Both the position numbers and the translations under genes were made by a program. Shown in pieces: positions 34,555-43,034 of a stretch of DNA of 64,000 nucleotides (positions are counted from its first letter, which is position 1; every line of letters starts with the position of its first letter). Source of the DNA: G016234445 sp964438865 (lineage in GTDB: Bacteria; Chloroflexota; Dehalococcoidia; Tepidiformales; Tepidiformaceae); contig CAYTMI010000013.1 in assembly GCA_964438865.1 (NCBI GenBank), positions 1-64,000 of the forward strand, in the 5' to 3' direction. Below the pieces are notes generated by a model. It made no database searches and had not been told where the DNA came from. It worked only from the letters and a program-made list of their open reading frames with translations.

Positions 34555-35445
34555 CTACAGGTGCCGTCTCTGACGGTCACGGGTGTCCCGGCTCTGCTGC
34601 CAGTGTCTTACCAGTGTTTCGGCCAGCAACCCGGGAACGATGAGGGGAACGTTGTGGCCAACGCCTCCGAACTCCACCCACTCGACGCGCGGGTTCCGGG
34701 CCCGCATCTTCGCCGCCACCTGCAGCCGTACCTCCGTTGACGCCCCGCCGCGGACGTAGAGCGCGGGAATTCGCAGTTGTTCCCACTCCCGCCAGTAGTG
34801 GCGGCTGCGTTGTGCCACCACGGTCTGCTTCAGCGTATCGCGGTCGGCCAGCCACGCCACGGAGCCATCCCGGAGGTTCTGTAACCGTGCCGCGGCGATT
34901 CCCCGCAGCACGTCCGCCGCCGGACTCTCCGCGAGTTCGGTGTCGAGACTCTCCCGTCCCCGGGCGCGACCGCCCCCGCCGATCGCAGCCTGCGTGTTCG
35001 GCCAGCTAGCTGGCATGCGGTCGAAGGCTTCCACGGTCTGCACGTGGTTCGCATTCCACTCTTCCGGGCCAATGTCGACGATCGCGACCGAGCGGAACCG
35101 CAGGGGGTAGCGCGCCGCGGCCACCATCGCCACGCGGGCGCCCATCGAATGCCCAACGAGGTGGGGGCGTTCCAGCCCGAGCGCGTCGACGGCAGCAAGC
35201 AGGTCGCGGACGAAGTCGCCCGCTGCATACCCGGTCGCCGGCTTCGCGCTCTGTCCGTGTCCGCGCTGGTCGAGCGCCAGGCACCGTGGGCGCCTCCTGC
35301 CCAGGGCGTCGATCGTCGGCCCCCAGACCTCGGCCACGCCGGTCAGCCCGTGAAGAAAGACCGCCGCCGGCTCGCTCCCGGGCCACTCCAGGCAGCGGAA
35401 ACGGCCCGCCGGGAGTTCGAGCCAGCGAAGGGCGGGGTCCGTCAC
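34555..35445 (-). CDS. Alpha/beta-fold hydrolase at the end of the liv operon
   Basis: A 296-residue hydrolase. FLHGLTGVAEVW carries the oxyanion-hole HG. LDQRGHGQSAKP follows. The nucleophile elbow is VGHSMGARVAM (Ser near 96), and the catalytic His is in GGVGHNVPL near the C terminus. An acidic residue in VDIGPEEW or ALYVRGGAS could complete the triad. The start GTG overlaps the livF stop (GTGA), so it is translationally coupled to the importer. This suggests it hydrolyses an imported ester, amide or lactone, but the substrate is not shown. Confidence 0.85.
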   Translation of the reverse strand: MTDPALRWLELPAGRFRCLEWPGSEPAAVFLHGLTGVAEVWGPTIDALGRRRPRCLALDQRGHGQSAKPATGYAAGDFVRDLLAAVDALGLERPHLVGHSMGARVAMVAAARYPLRFRSVAIVDIGPEEWNANHVQTVEAFDRMPASWPNTQAAIGGGGRARGRESLDTELAESPAADVLRGIAAARLQNLRDGSVAWLADRDTLKQTVVAQRSRHYWREWEQLRIPALYVRGGASTEVRLQVAAKMRARNPRVEWVEFGGVGHNVPLIVPGLLAETLVRHWQQSRDTRDRQRRHL

Positions 35446-36152
35446 GCCTCTCCGAGGTAAGCGCGCCGGACGCTGTCGTCCTTCGCAAGGTCGGCACCCG
35501 TACCCTTGAGCGTGATAAGCCCTGACTCGATGACGTAGGCCCGGTCCGCGACTTCCAGCGCCATTAGGGCGTTCTGTTCCACGAGGAGGATCGTCGCGCC
35601 CTGTTCCCGAATCTGGCGAATGGTGGCGAAGATCGCATCCACGAGGATGGGGGAGAGGCCCATCGACGGTTCATCGAGCAAGAGCAGCCGGGGGCGGGCC
35701 ATCAGGGCGCGCCCTATCGCGAGCATCTGTTGTTCGCCGCCAGAAAGGGTTCCCCCGGTCTGGCGCATTCGCTCTCGAAGCCGCGGGAAGAGCGTGAACA
35801 CGCGCTCGTAGTCGTCGGCGATGCCGGCGTCGCTGCGCTGGAAGGCCCCGAGTTGGAGGTTTTCGTACACCGTCAGGCGATGAAAGATGCCACGCCCTTC
35901 GGGCACCTGCGAGATGCCTGCTTTCACGATCTGATGCACCGGCAGACGGTCGATCGCGATGCCGGCGAACTCCACTGACCCGCTCCTGGGGCGCACGAGC
36001 CCGGAGATCGCCCGGAGCGTTGTCGATTTCCCGGCTCCGTTCGACCCAATCAGGGTGACGATCTCACCCTCGTCCACGTCGATGTCGATGCCCTTGATGG
36101 CCGTGATTCCGCCGTAGCCGGCGACCAGCCCACGCAGGCTAAGCAGCGCCAT
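35442..36152 (-). CDS. livF: Branched-chain amino acid-type ABC transporter ATPase LivF
   Basis: A 236-residue ATPase from ATG 36152 (GTG 36158 is possible). Walker A is GSNGAGKSTTLRAI, the signature LSGGEQQMLAIGRALM, and Walker B LLLLDEPSMGLSP, with switch His in ILLVEQN context. VPEGRGIFHRLTVYENL is the LivF-specific Q-loop region. It energises import together with LivG. It overlaps livG by 14 bases and the hydrolase by 4. Confidence 0.95.
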   Translation of the reverse strand: MALLSLRGLVAGYGGITAIKGIDIDVDEGEIVTLIGSNGAGKSTTLRAISGLVRPRSGSVEFAGIAIDRLPVHQIVKAGISQVPEGRGIFHRLTVYENLQLGAFQRSDAGIADDYERVFTLFPRLRERMRQTGGTLSGGEQQMLAIGRALMARPRLLLLDEPSMGLSPILVDAIFATIRQIREQGATILLVEQNALMALEVADRAYVIESGLITLKGTGADLAKDDSVRRAYLGEA

Positions 36153-37041
36153 GGCCACCCCCGCTCACCGCCCGGGTACCCAGGTAGGCTTCGATGACGC
36201 GGCTGTCGCGCTGGACCTCGGCCGGCGTGCCTTCGGCAATCTTGCGGCCATAGTCCAGCACGGTGATGTATTCGCAGACGCCCATCACCACCCGCATCTG
36301 GTGTTCGATGAGGACGATGGTGGTGCCCAGTTCGTCGCGGACTCGGCGAATGAGGCCGACCGTCGAGAGGCTCTCCTGCGGGTTCATCCCGGCGGTCGGC
36401 TCGTCGAGGAGGAGTACCCCCGGGGAAGTGGCGAGCGCGCGGGCCATCTCCAGGCGTCGCTGGTCGCCATAGGGCAGGTTTCGGGCCACCGCGTTCTCTC
36501 GTCCGGCCAGGCCCAGCGTCCCGAGGAGTTCCCGGGCGCGGCCAATCGCTTCGGCCTCCGCGCGGCGCACGGAAGGGGTCCGGAAAACGGACCCCGCGAT
36601 TTCGCCCAGGCTCGCCCCAACCGAGCGGGGCGCCGTCGCCAGGCCCCCGAGGCCGTCACGCAGCCGGCTTCCGGTCGGGCGGCGAACCCCATCCTTTGCT
36701 TGCCGCCCCCCTGCCGCCTGGAGGTGATAGCCGACCAGGACGTTCTCGATCGCGGTCATGTTACTGAACAGCCGGATGTTCTGGAACGTCCGGGAGACGC
36801 CAAGGGCGCTCACCTGGTGCGGCGCAAGGCCGTCGATCCGCCTGTCGTCGAGCCAGAGCTCGCCGCTGGTCGGTCGGTAGAACCCGGTGACGCAGTTGAA
36901 CAGCGTGGTCTTCCCGGCGCCGTTCGGGCCGATGATCCCGTGAATCTGTCCGGCGGGCACGGCAAGGTCGATGTCCGCGAGCGCGGTGAGCCCCTGGAAC
37001 TGCATTCCAAGTGCGGCCGCTCTGAGCGCACTGGCGGCCAT
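36139..37041 (-). CDS. livG: Branched-chain amino acid-type ABC transporter ATPase LivG with an insertion
   Basis: A 300-residue ATPase. Walker A is GPNGAGKTTLFNCV, and GVSRTFQNIRLFSNMTAIENVLVGYH is the LivG Q-loop block. The signature is the degenerate NLPYGDQRRLEMARAL usual for LivG. Walker B is VLLLDEPTAGMNP and the switch is LIEHQMRVVMGV. About 45 residues (125-175, starting GGRQAKDGVRRPTG) are inserted in the helical subdomain, making it longer than the usual 255. The start ATG 37041 shares one base with the livM stop. Confidence 0.95.
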   Translation of the reverse strand: MAASALRAAALGMQFQGLTALADIDLAVPAGQIHGIIGPNGAGKTTLFNCVTGFYRPTSGELWLDDRRIDGLAPHQVSALGVSRTFQNIRLFSNMTAIENVLVGYHLQAAGGRQAKDGVRRPTGSRLRDGLGGLATAPRSVGASLGEIAGSVFRTPSVRRAEAEAIGRARELLGTLGLAGRENAVARNLPYGDQRRLEMARALATSPGVLLLDEPTAGMNPQESLSTVGLIRRVRDELGTTIVLIEHQMRVVMGVCEYITVLDYGRKIAEGTPAEVQRDSRVIEAYLGTRAVSGGGHGAA

Positions 37042-38213
37042 CAGCCTGCTCCTCCTGCGGCGCGCTCTGCTTCCGGAGGCTGTTCGAACTCCAGCTCGCG
37101 TCGCCGCGACGGGAACAGCCCTGTCGGCCGGACGATCATGATCGCGACCAGCAGGGCGCCGAAGACGATGAACCGGTAGAGCGCCAGTTTCTCGCCCCAT
37201 TCATTCGCTGGCGGCAGCTTGCTCACGTCCAGCGGCGATGCGCCGTTCACCCCGTCGACCAGGGTGTTCAGGCCGTCCCTGAGCCAGCCGAGCTTTCCGA
37301 GCAGGTTCGCAGTCTCTTCGAACTGCAGCACCTCGGGCACTCCCACCAGGATGAGCGCGCCCGCGATAACCCCCTGGGTGCTCCCCATGCCGCCGATGAT
37401 CACCAGGGCAAGCACGTTGATCGACACCTGCAGTGTGAACGACTGCGGAGCCACGAAGTCAATGAAGGGCGCGTTGATCGCACCCCCCAGGGCACCGATC
37501 GAGGCCCCCGTGGCAAAGGCCATCAGCTTGTACTTCACGGTGTTGATGCCCATCGCCGCGGCGACGTCTTCGTCCTCGCGAATTGCTTCCCAGGCCCGGC
37601 CCACTCGCGAATCACGCAGCCGCGCGGTTACGAACCATGCGACGAAGGCGCCGATCACGATCATCACGTAAAACTCGCCGACGCCGTCGATCCGCTGCCC
37701 TGCCAGGTCAGGCTTCTCCAGTTCGTACAGCCCCGAAGACCCGCGGGTGATGTTGTCCACGTTCAGGATGAGGAGGCGGACGATTTCCCCGAATCCCAGC
37801 GTCACGATCGCGAGGTAGTCACCCCGGAGGGGGAGCACTGGCAGCCCGAGCAGCACTCCAAACAGCGCTCCCACCCCCACGGCGAGGGGCAGCAGCACCC
37901 AGTAGTTCACCGTCCCGTCGATCGCTGGCGACACGGGCGAGTCGAAGATCGCCACCATGTAGGCCCCGATCGCGAAGAATGCGACGAATCCGAGGTCGAG
38001 CAGCCCCGCTAGCCCCACTACCACGTTCAGCCCGATCCCCAGCGTCACGTAGAGCGCGACCAGGAAGAACATCCGCATCCAGACGTCATCGAACAACGGG
38101 ATGAAGAGCACCGCCAGCGAGAGCACGAACCATACCAGCGGCCGGCCAGCCGGCGGGAGCCGGTCCCAGGACGCCGCGCGCGCTTCTTTCCACCGGGCGG
38201 AGAGACTAGGCAC
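37041..38213 (-). CDS. livM: Branched-chain amino acid-type ABC permease LivM
   Basis: A 390-residue permease with about ten membrane helices. Family blocks are GLNVVVGLAGLLDLGFVAFFAIGAY, LRGDYLAIVTLGFGEIVRLL and RVGRAWEAIREDEDVAAAMGIN (the EAA-like coupling loop). A loop of about 50 residues before the last helix (around DGVNGASPLDVSKLPPANEW) lies on the extracellular side. The start GTG overlaps livH by 8 bases. It pairs with LivH to form the channel. Confidence 0.95.
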   Translation of the reverse strand: MPSLSARWKEARAASWDRLPPAGRPLVWFVLSLAVLFIPLFDDVWMRMFFLVALYVTLGIGLNVVVGLAGLLDLGFVAFFAIGAYMVAIFDSPVSPAIDGTVNYWVLLPLAVGVGALFGVLLGLPVLPLRGDYLAIVTLGFGEIVRLLILNVDNITRGSSGLYELEKPDLAGQRIDGVGEFYVMIVIGAFVAWFVTARLRDSRVGRAWEAIREDEDVAAAMGINTVKYKLMAFATGASIGALGGAINAPFIDFVAPQSFTLQVSINVLALVIIGGMGSTQGVIAGALILVGVPEVLQFEETANLLGKLGWLRDGLNTLVDGVNGASPLDVSKLPPANEWGEKLALYRFIVFGALLVAIMIVRPTGLFPSRRRELEFEQPPEAERAAGGAG

Positions 38214-39165
38214 GCTTCGATTCCTTCTGCCCGAAAATGCCGGTCGGCCGGAAGATGAGCACCAGCACCAGCAACCCGAAGGCGATGACGTCCTTCCACT
38301 GGTTGGGGAGGTTCACTCCCGGTATCTCGTTCAGCAATTCGCGGCCGACCGTCTCGGTCAGCCCGAGGAAGTAGCCGCCGACCACGGCGCCCGGAATGCT
38401 CCCGATCCCCCCGAGGACCGCTGCGGTAAAGGCCTTGACCCCCGGCAGGAATCCCATACTCCCGCGGATGCTGCTGAAGAAGAGCCCGTAAAGGACGCCC
38501 GCGAACCCCGCCAGGATGGCCCCGAGCGCGAAGGTCACGACGATCGCGCGGTTCACGTCCACGCCCATCAGCGCGGCGTTGTCTCTGCTTTCCGCGACGG
38601 CCCGCATGGCCCGCCCCATCTTCGTCTGCTGGACGATCCAGTAGAGGATCCCCATCAGGGCCAGCGACGATGCCATCAAGAACATCTGCAGGTAGGTCAC
38701 CTGGAGCGGCCCCACTTCCACGTCCCCTTCCGGGAAGATCGTGGGGTAGAACTTCGCGCCGCCGTTGAGGAAGCCGTCGTCGACAAGGTGGCTGAGGAGC
38801 ACGCTCACCCCGATCGCGCTGATCAGCGGCGCCAGCCGGGGTGCGTGCCGGAGCGGCCGGTAGGCGATCCGCTCGACAGCCAATGCCGTCCCCAGGGACG
38901 CGCCCCCCGCGGCGATCAGGGCGAGAATCAGCGCCACCGCGATCATCGCCCCGGAGAGTTCGTCGCCGCCCAGCACCACCAGCGTCCCGTAGCCGGCGAA
39001 GGAGCCCAGCATGAACACCTCGCCGTGCGCGAAGTTAATCAGCTGGAGCACGCCGTAGACCATGGTGTAGCCCAGAGCGATGAGCGCGTAGATGCTCCCG
39101 GTCGTCAGCCCGTTCACCAGTTGGTCAAGCCAGAATTCGGTGGAGGCGAGAAAAAGTGGTGTCAT
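38206..39165 (-). CDS. livH: Branched-chain amino acid-type ABC permease LivH
   Basis: A 319-residue permease with about eight membrane helices. LVNGLTTGSIYALIALGYTMVYGVLQLINFAHGEVFMLG is covered by positions 10-48 and is diagnostic (key residues G15, Y19, N36, H39). KMGRAMRAVAESRDNAALMGV is the coupling loop to the ATPases. ATG 39165 is chosen because it starts 12 residues upstream of the first helix. It lies 109 bases after the binding-protein gene, across a strong hairpin. Confidence 0.95.
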   Translation of the reverse strand: MTPLFLASTEFWLDQLVNGLTTGSIYALIALGYTMVYGVLQLINFAHGEVFMLGSFAGYGTLVVLGGDELSGAMIAVALILALIAAGGASLGTALAVERIAYRPLRHAPRLAPLISAIGVSVLLSHLVDDGFLNGGAKFYPTIFPEGDVEVGPLQVTYLQMFLMASSLALMGILYWIVQQTKMGRAMRAVAESRDNAALMGVDVNRAIVVTFALGAILAGFAGVLYGLFFSSIRGSMGFLPGVKAFTAAVLGGIGSIPGAVVGGYFLGLTETVGRELLNEIPGVNLPNQWKDVIAFGLLVLVLIFRPTGIFGQKESKRA

Positions 39166-39210
39166 TGCCCGGTTTCTACGGCTCGCGGCGCTGGAGTGCA
39201 AGAAACGAAA

Positions 39211-39246
39211 ACGGGAGAGGCGTCAGCAACGCCGCGCCTCTCCCGT
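39211..39246 (-). terminator. Strong 12-bp hairpin with T-tract between livK and livH (attenuator)
   Basis: ACGGGAGAGGCG and CGCCTCTCCCGT form a perfect 12-bp stem around a 12-base loop. On the minus strand it is followed by TTTCGTTTCTT. It sits between the binding-protein gene and the permease genes. A partial terminator or mRNA stabiliser here would give excess binding protein over membrane components, as known for other importers. Confidence 0.7.
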
Positions 39247-39274
39247 CCCGGATGATGGGCGAAGAGCCCTCGGG

Positions 39275-40534
39275 TTACTTCACCTCAAGCTGGACGAACT
39301 TGCCGCCCTGTACCTTGAAGAACCGCACGACCGCGCCGGACCGGTTGCCGTTCGCTTCGAACTTGACAAGGCCAGAAGCGCCCTCGAAGTTGCTCTTCTT
39401 GATTTCTTCGTTGAGCTTCTTGAGGTCGATTTCGAGCTTGCCGTCCTTTTCCACGGCGACCTTTTCAAGCGCCTTGAGAATGGCCGTCGCGGCGTCGTAG
39501 GCCTCGGCCCCGAAGGTCGCGGTGTCGGCGTCGCCCTTGTACTTGTCGGCGTACTTCTTCTTGAAGTTCGCGAACTCGGAGCCCTGGGTGCCCGGAAGTG
39601 CCAGGTAGGCGCCCTCCGCCGCGTCCTTCGCGCCTGTCAGCAGTTCGTCGTTCTTCACGCCGTCGCCGCCCATGAAGATGAGGCTCTTGGTGTCGGGGTC
39701 GGCCCGAAGCTGCTGGAGGAAGGGGGTCGCCTCAGCATAGAAGCCGGCCAGGTAGACGACTTCAGGCTTCGCAGCCTTGATCTTGGAGATAATCGCCTTG
39801 AAGTCAGTCGTCTTCTTCTCGTAGCCCTCGGGAGTGCCGACGATCTCGCCACCCTGCGCCTTGAAGGACTTCTGGAAGCTGGCCGCAAGGTCCTTGCCGT
39901 AGTCGTCCGTGTCGTTGACGACGAACGCCTTCTTCAGCTTCAGCGTCTCGCGGATGAACTTCGCCTGCGCTTCCGCTTCGTCGGCGTTCAGCACCGGCAC
40001 CCGGAAGAAGGTGACGTACGGGCCCTCGGCCCGGGTCGGAGTGGTCAGGTCACCCGCCGTCGCGGACGGGGAAATGTGGGTGATGCCTTCCTTGTCGTAA
40101 GCCGCAAGCGAAGCGCGAGTGCCGCCCGAGCAGATCGGGCCTACGGCGGCAACGACCTTCGCCTTAATCAGGCGGTCCGCTGCAGCGGGGCCACCTTCGG
40201 GAGTGCAGAGGTCGTCCTCACGCACCCACTCGATCTTGTGGCCCTTGATGGTGACGCCGTCGCCGGCCAGTTGGGCCGAATCAGCGATTGGAACCCCCAG
40301 GCCCTTCACGTCGCCCGAAAGCGCGCTCGAGATGCCGATCTTGATCGCGGCATCCTTGTCGATGGTGACGATGCGTGCCTTGTCGAGGCCCGCCGTTTTG
40401 TAGCCCGCGTCGGTAAACCCTGCGACGTCACCGCCCGCGTCGTCGCCGCCACAGGCGGCCGCGAACATGGCAACCATTGCCGCGATTGCCGCGAGCACCA
40501 GGTACAGCCTGGACCGATGTCCCCGGACTCTCAT
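39275..40534 (-). CDS. livK: Lipoprotein substrate-binding protein of the liv-type importer
   Basis: A 419-residue protein with a lipoprotein signal: basic MRVRGHRSR, a hydrophobic core (12-28) and lipobox FAAACGGDD. The mature part is a type I periplasmic-binding fold (Peripla_BP_6) with IKIGISSALSGDVKGLG, VVAAVGPICSGGTRASLAAY, FVVNDTDDYGKDLA and VVYLAGFYAEATPFLQQL. The C terminus KVQGGKFVQLEVK is typical. ATG 40534 has GGGAGGG upstream. Ligands of this family range from branched-chain amino acids to amides and aromatics. Confidence 0.94.
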   Translation of the reverse strand: MRVRGHRSRLYLVLAAIAAMVAMFAAACGGDDAGGDVAGFTDAGYKTAGLDKARIVTIDKDAAIKIGISSALSGDVKGLGVPIADSAQLAGDGVTIKGHKIEWVREDDLCTPEGGPAAADRLIKAKVVAAVGPICSGGTRASLAAYDKEGITHISPSATAGDLTTPTRAEGPYVTFFRVPVLNADEAEAQAKFIRETLKLKKAFVVNDTDDYGKDLAASFQKSFKAQGGEIVGTPEGYEKKTTDFKAIISKIKAAKPEVVYLAGFYAEATPFLQQLRADPDTKSLIFMGGDGVKNDELLTGAKDAAEGAYLALPGTQGSEFANFKKKYADKYKGDADTATFGAEAYDAATAILKALEKVAVEKDGKLEIDLKKLNEEIKKSNFEGASGLVKFEANGNRSGAVVRFFKVQGGKFVQLEVK

Positions 40535-40604
40535 TGTTCCCTCCCGAGAGTGTCTGCACCGCGCCTGGGGGAATGTCCCCTGCTTCAGCGGCACGGTCGG
40601 AGGA

Positions 40605-40632
40605 ATGCTAGCCCGATTTACCGATCAGTCAA
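40605..40632 (-). promoter_or_regulatory. Sigma-70 type promoter for the liv operon
   Basis: On the minus strand TTGACT (40632-40627), a 16-base spacer and TAGCAT (40610-40605) precede livK by about 70 bases. An imperfect inverted sequence (TTGCCATCTATAGCCAA, 40641-40657) just upstream of the -35 is a possible operator. Confidence 0.5.
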
Positions 40633-40685
40633 GAACTTCTTTGCCATCTATAGCCAAGATTGATAGCCGGGCGCGTGGGCCGAAC

Positions 40686-41036
40686 TCAGTCGCCCGTGGG
40701 GTAGCCCTGCTTCACCCACTCCAGCGTGCCGCCCTCGACGTTGTAGAGCGGCAGCTCTGTGAGCCCCGCAGCCGTCGCATACTCCGCGGCGAGCGCGCTT
40801 CGCTGCCCGGACTTGCAGATGAACAGCACTTCCTTGGCCCCCGCGAGCTCGCGGATCTGCTTCACTTCGTTGATCACCGTGTTCACGGGGATGAGCCGAA
40901 CCCCGGTCGCGTGGAACTCGACGTATTCGTCCGGGTTGCGGACGTCGACCATCACGGCCTCGCCCTTTTCGAGCTTCTCTTTGGCCTCGGCCACGGTAAT
41001 CCTGGTAAACGGTTCGCGTGGGTCCCTGGTTGCCAA
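40686..41036 (-). CDS. Rhodanese-like sulfurtransferase
   Basis: A 116-residue single-domain rhodanese. TTG 41036 is chosen because AAGGAG lies 6 bases before it; the longer frame upstream looks non-coding. VMVDVRNPDEYVEFHATG is the conserved first block. The active-site loop is FICKSGQRSALAAEY with catalytic Cys74. YNVEGGTLEWVKQGYP ends the fold. It carries persulfide sulfur to an unknown acceptor, probably cyanide or a thiol in vitro. It is divergent from the next gene and not clearly linked to the liv operon. Confidence 0.92.
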   Translation of the reverse strand: MATRDPREPFTRITVAEAKEKLEKGEAVMVDVRNPDEYVEFHATGVRLIPVNTVINEVKQIRELAGAKEVLFICKSGQRSALAAEYATAAGLTELPLYNVEGGTLEWVKQGYPTGD

Positions 41037-41140
41037 CGGTGGCTCCTTCTCGTAGCTGGAACGTGGTCTTCCAAGCCTAGCACAGCGTTCCCCGAGCTTC
41101 CGCCATTGCCGCCTCGCCCCGGGTCGGTCAGGATGCACCC

Positions 41141-41980
41141 ATGCCCGACCACCTTCGCCTGACCGAATCCGAAGCCCTCGCCGCCTGGGCCGCCCGCATC
41201 CGCGCCGACCACAACCAGGTCGCCCGCCTGCGCGAAGCCCCGGAGAGCCACGATTTCTATGCTCCTGTGGCCGCTCGTTTCCGCGCCGACCCCCAGCGCA
41301 CGGACGAGCCCGTGCTGGACATCCTCCGCAGCCTGGTCAAGCCCGGCGATACATGGCTCGACATCGGCGCCGGCGGCGGGCGGTACGCGCTGCCGCTGGC
41401 CCTCCTGGCGAAGGAGGTCATCGCGGTGGAACCGTCGGAGGGGATGTCTGGCGTGCTCCTCGAAGGCATGACCGAGCACGCCATCACCAACATCCGGCTC
41501 GTCTCTTCACGCTGGGCCGCGGCGGTCGAACTCGAAGCCGACTGCTCGCTGATCGCCAACGTTGGCAACGACATCGAAGAGATCGGCCCGTTCCTGGATG
41601 CGATGGAAGCGGCCACCCGCCGTCTTTGCGTGGCGGTTATGCCCGCGGCGCCACCGGCGAGCTTCGCCTACCCCTTCTGGCCGCCCGTCCACGGCGAAGA
41701 GCGAGAGGCGTTGCCAGCCCTCCCGGAGTTCCTGGCACTGCTGCTCGCGCGCGGCAAGTTGTTCGAAGTTCGGCTGTCCTTGCGCCCTTCGATGGCGTAC
41801 CCGGATTTCGAGACGGCGCTTGGGTTCCTCCGCCAGCAACTCTTCATCCAAGCGGGCGGCGCCAAAGACCTGCTGCTTCAGCGGCTCGCGGCCGAGCGCC
41901 TCGCCCCCCACGACGGCCGCCTTGCTCTCTCGCCGAGGCCACAGACCGTGGCGGTCGTTACCTGGGAACCACGCCAGTAG
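41141..41980 (+). CDS. SAM-dependent methyltransferase
   Basis: A 279-residue protein. An N-terminal helical region (1-60) is followed by motif I WLDIGAGGGRYALPLALL and the acidic strand end VIAVEPSEGM. The substrate pocket region ADCSLIANVGNDIEEIGPF has the YDWxIC-like position that groups it with small-molecule methyltransferases. C-terminal sequence (about 200-275) is less conserved. The substrate is unknown. Its 3' end overlaps the converging B12-binding gene by 23 bases. Confidence 0.78.
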   Translation: MPDHLRLTESEALAAWAARIRADHNQVARLREAPESHDFYAPVAARFRADPQRTDEPVLDILRSLVKPGDTWLDIGAGGGRYALPLALLAKEVIAVEPSEGMSGVLLEGMTEHAITNIRLVSSRWAAAVELEADCSLIANVGNDIEEIGPFLDAMEAATRRLCVAVMPAAPPASFAYPFWPPVHGEEREALPALPEFLALLLARGKLFEVRLSLRPSMAYPDFETALGFLRQQLFIQAGGAKDLLLQRLAAERLAPHDGRLALSPRPQTVAVVTWEPRQ

Positions 41981-42371
41981 CCGGTTCGGCGACTCCTACC
42001 GCCGCCCGCGCACAGTCGGCGATGTCGCGAAGCTTCGATCCCGGTCCAAACACTCCCGCCACGCCCGCGTCGCGGAGTTTCTCGGCGTCGGCGCGGCTGA
42101 TGATGCCCCCAACCAGCACGGGTCGGTCGCCGATGCCGCGCGCCCGCAGCGCCTCCAGCAACGCCCCAACCACTTCCACCGGGTCGCGGTCCATCACCCG
42201 GTACGCGACGATTTCGGCGTCTTCATCCAGCGCCGAACGGGCCGCCTCTTCCGGCAACTGTCGGCCGGTCATGATCACCTCGAACCCGGCGTCACGGAGT
42301 CCGCGCGCCACCACGTGGTAGCCCATCGTGTGGCCGGACGTGTCGCTGGCGAAGACGATCCGGGTGCTCAC
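41958..42371 (-). CDS. Divergent B12-binding small subunit of an acyl-CoA mutase
   Basis: A 137-residue protein matching the C-terminal B12 domain of methylmalonyl-CoA mutase. ARGLRDAGFEVIMTGRQLPEE and VLVGGIISRADAEKLRDAGVAGVFGPG are clear. The cobalt-ligand motif DxHxxG reads SGHTMG: His and Gly stay, Asp is Ser. The S-x-L motif that packs the nucleotide tail reads AYRVMDRD and is not recognisable. B12 may bind loosely or in another mode. GTG 42371 overlaps the nitroreductase stop. It ends the operon begun by the mutase large subunit at 45721. Confidence 0.8.
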   Translation of the reverse strand: MSTRIVFASDTSGHTMGYHVVARGLRDAGFEVIMTGRQLPEEAARSALDEDAEIVAYRVMDRDPVEVVGALLEALRARGIGDRPVLVGGIISRADAEKLRDAGVAGVFGPGSKLRDIADCARAAVGVAEPATGVVPR

Positions 42372-43015
42372 GGCGACCTCAGCGGCGGCCCGTCAAAGGT
42401 CTCCAGCGTCGTGAACTCCTCCACCGGGTGGCGACGCAGTTTCGCCAGGCCGTGCGCCCGGTCCGGGTAGCCCACCATCACGTGAGCGGCGACGGCGTAT
42501 TCCGGCGGCAGCTTCAGCAGCGGCCGAAGTTCCGGCTCACGCGAGATCACCAGCGTCGTCAGGGCCGCCCCCAGGCCTTCGTTCCTGCAGGCGAGCAGCA
42601 GGTTCTGGACGAAGGGGTAGATGCTGCCGCCCCCGACGATGCTGGGGCGGTCCAGGTCCTTGTCCGTGATCGCCAGGGCCGGCAGGTAGGCGCACACCAC
42701 CAGGTGGACCGGGATTTCGTCCAGCCGCTCGGCGAAGCGATCGTTCACCAGCGACCACTGCCGCCGCGCCTTCTCTGTCATCGCTGCCGGCTGCCGGTTT
42801 TGCGTGTAGGCCCGCCACGGTTCGATATACAGGTCCCGCAGGCGCCGTCGCATCGTCGGGTCGCGCACGACGATCACACGGTGCCCCTGGCGATTGCCGC
42901 CCTGGGGCGCGTAGCGCGCCTTGTCCAGCACCCGGTAGAGCAGCTCGTCCGGCACCGGGTCGGTGGTAAAGGCTCGCGTCGTCGCGGCCGTCGTCATCAC
43001 ATCGTAGAGGTCCAT
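42368..43015 (-). CDS. Nitroreductase-family flavoprotein
   Basis: A 215-residue FMN protein. RAFTTDPVPDELLYRVLDKARYAPQGGNRQ is residues 14-43, with the FMN phosphate contacts around R14 and the GGNRQ loop. IVGGGSIYPFVQNLLLACRNEGLGA is the central helix region, and VMVGYP ends the flavin site. The family reduces nitro groups, quinones, enones or activated dehalogenation substrates using NAD(P)H. Here it is embedded in a mutase operon (19 bases after an LLM gene), so a step on an acyl intermediate is plausible. The substrate is unknown. Confidence 0.88.
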   Translation of the reverse strand: MDLYDVMTTAATTRAFTTDPVPDELLYRVLDKARYAPQGGNRQGHRVIVVRDPTMRRRLRDLYIEPWRAYTQNRQPAAMTEKARRQWSLVNDRFAERLDEIPVHLVVCAYLPALAITDKDLDRPSIVGGGSIYPFVQNLLLACRNEGLGAALTTLVISREPELRPLLKLPPEYAVAAHVMVGYPDRAHGLAKLRRHPVEEFTTLETFDGPPLRSP

Positions 43016-43034
43016 GGTTCTCTCCCCTGGCCGG

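Noticed and set aside
42368..43015. Considered BluB (dimethylbenzimidazole synthase) for the nitroreductase because it is next to a B12-binding protein
   Set aside because: The sequence around APQGGNRQ and the overall pattern fit general nitroreductases; the BluB-type FMN-destroying residues could not be identified.
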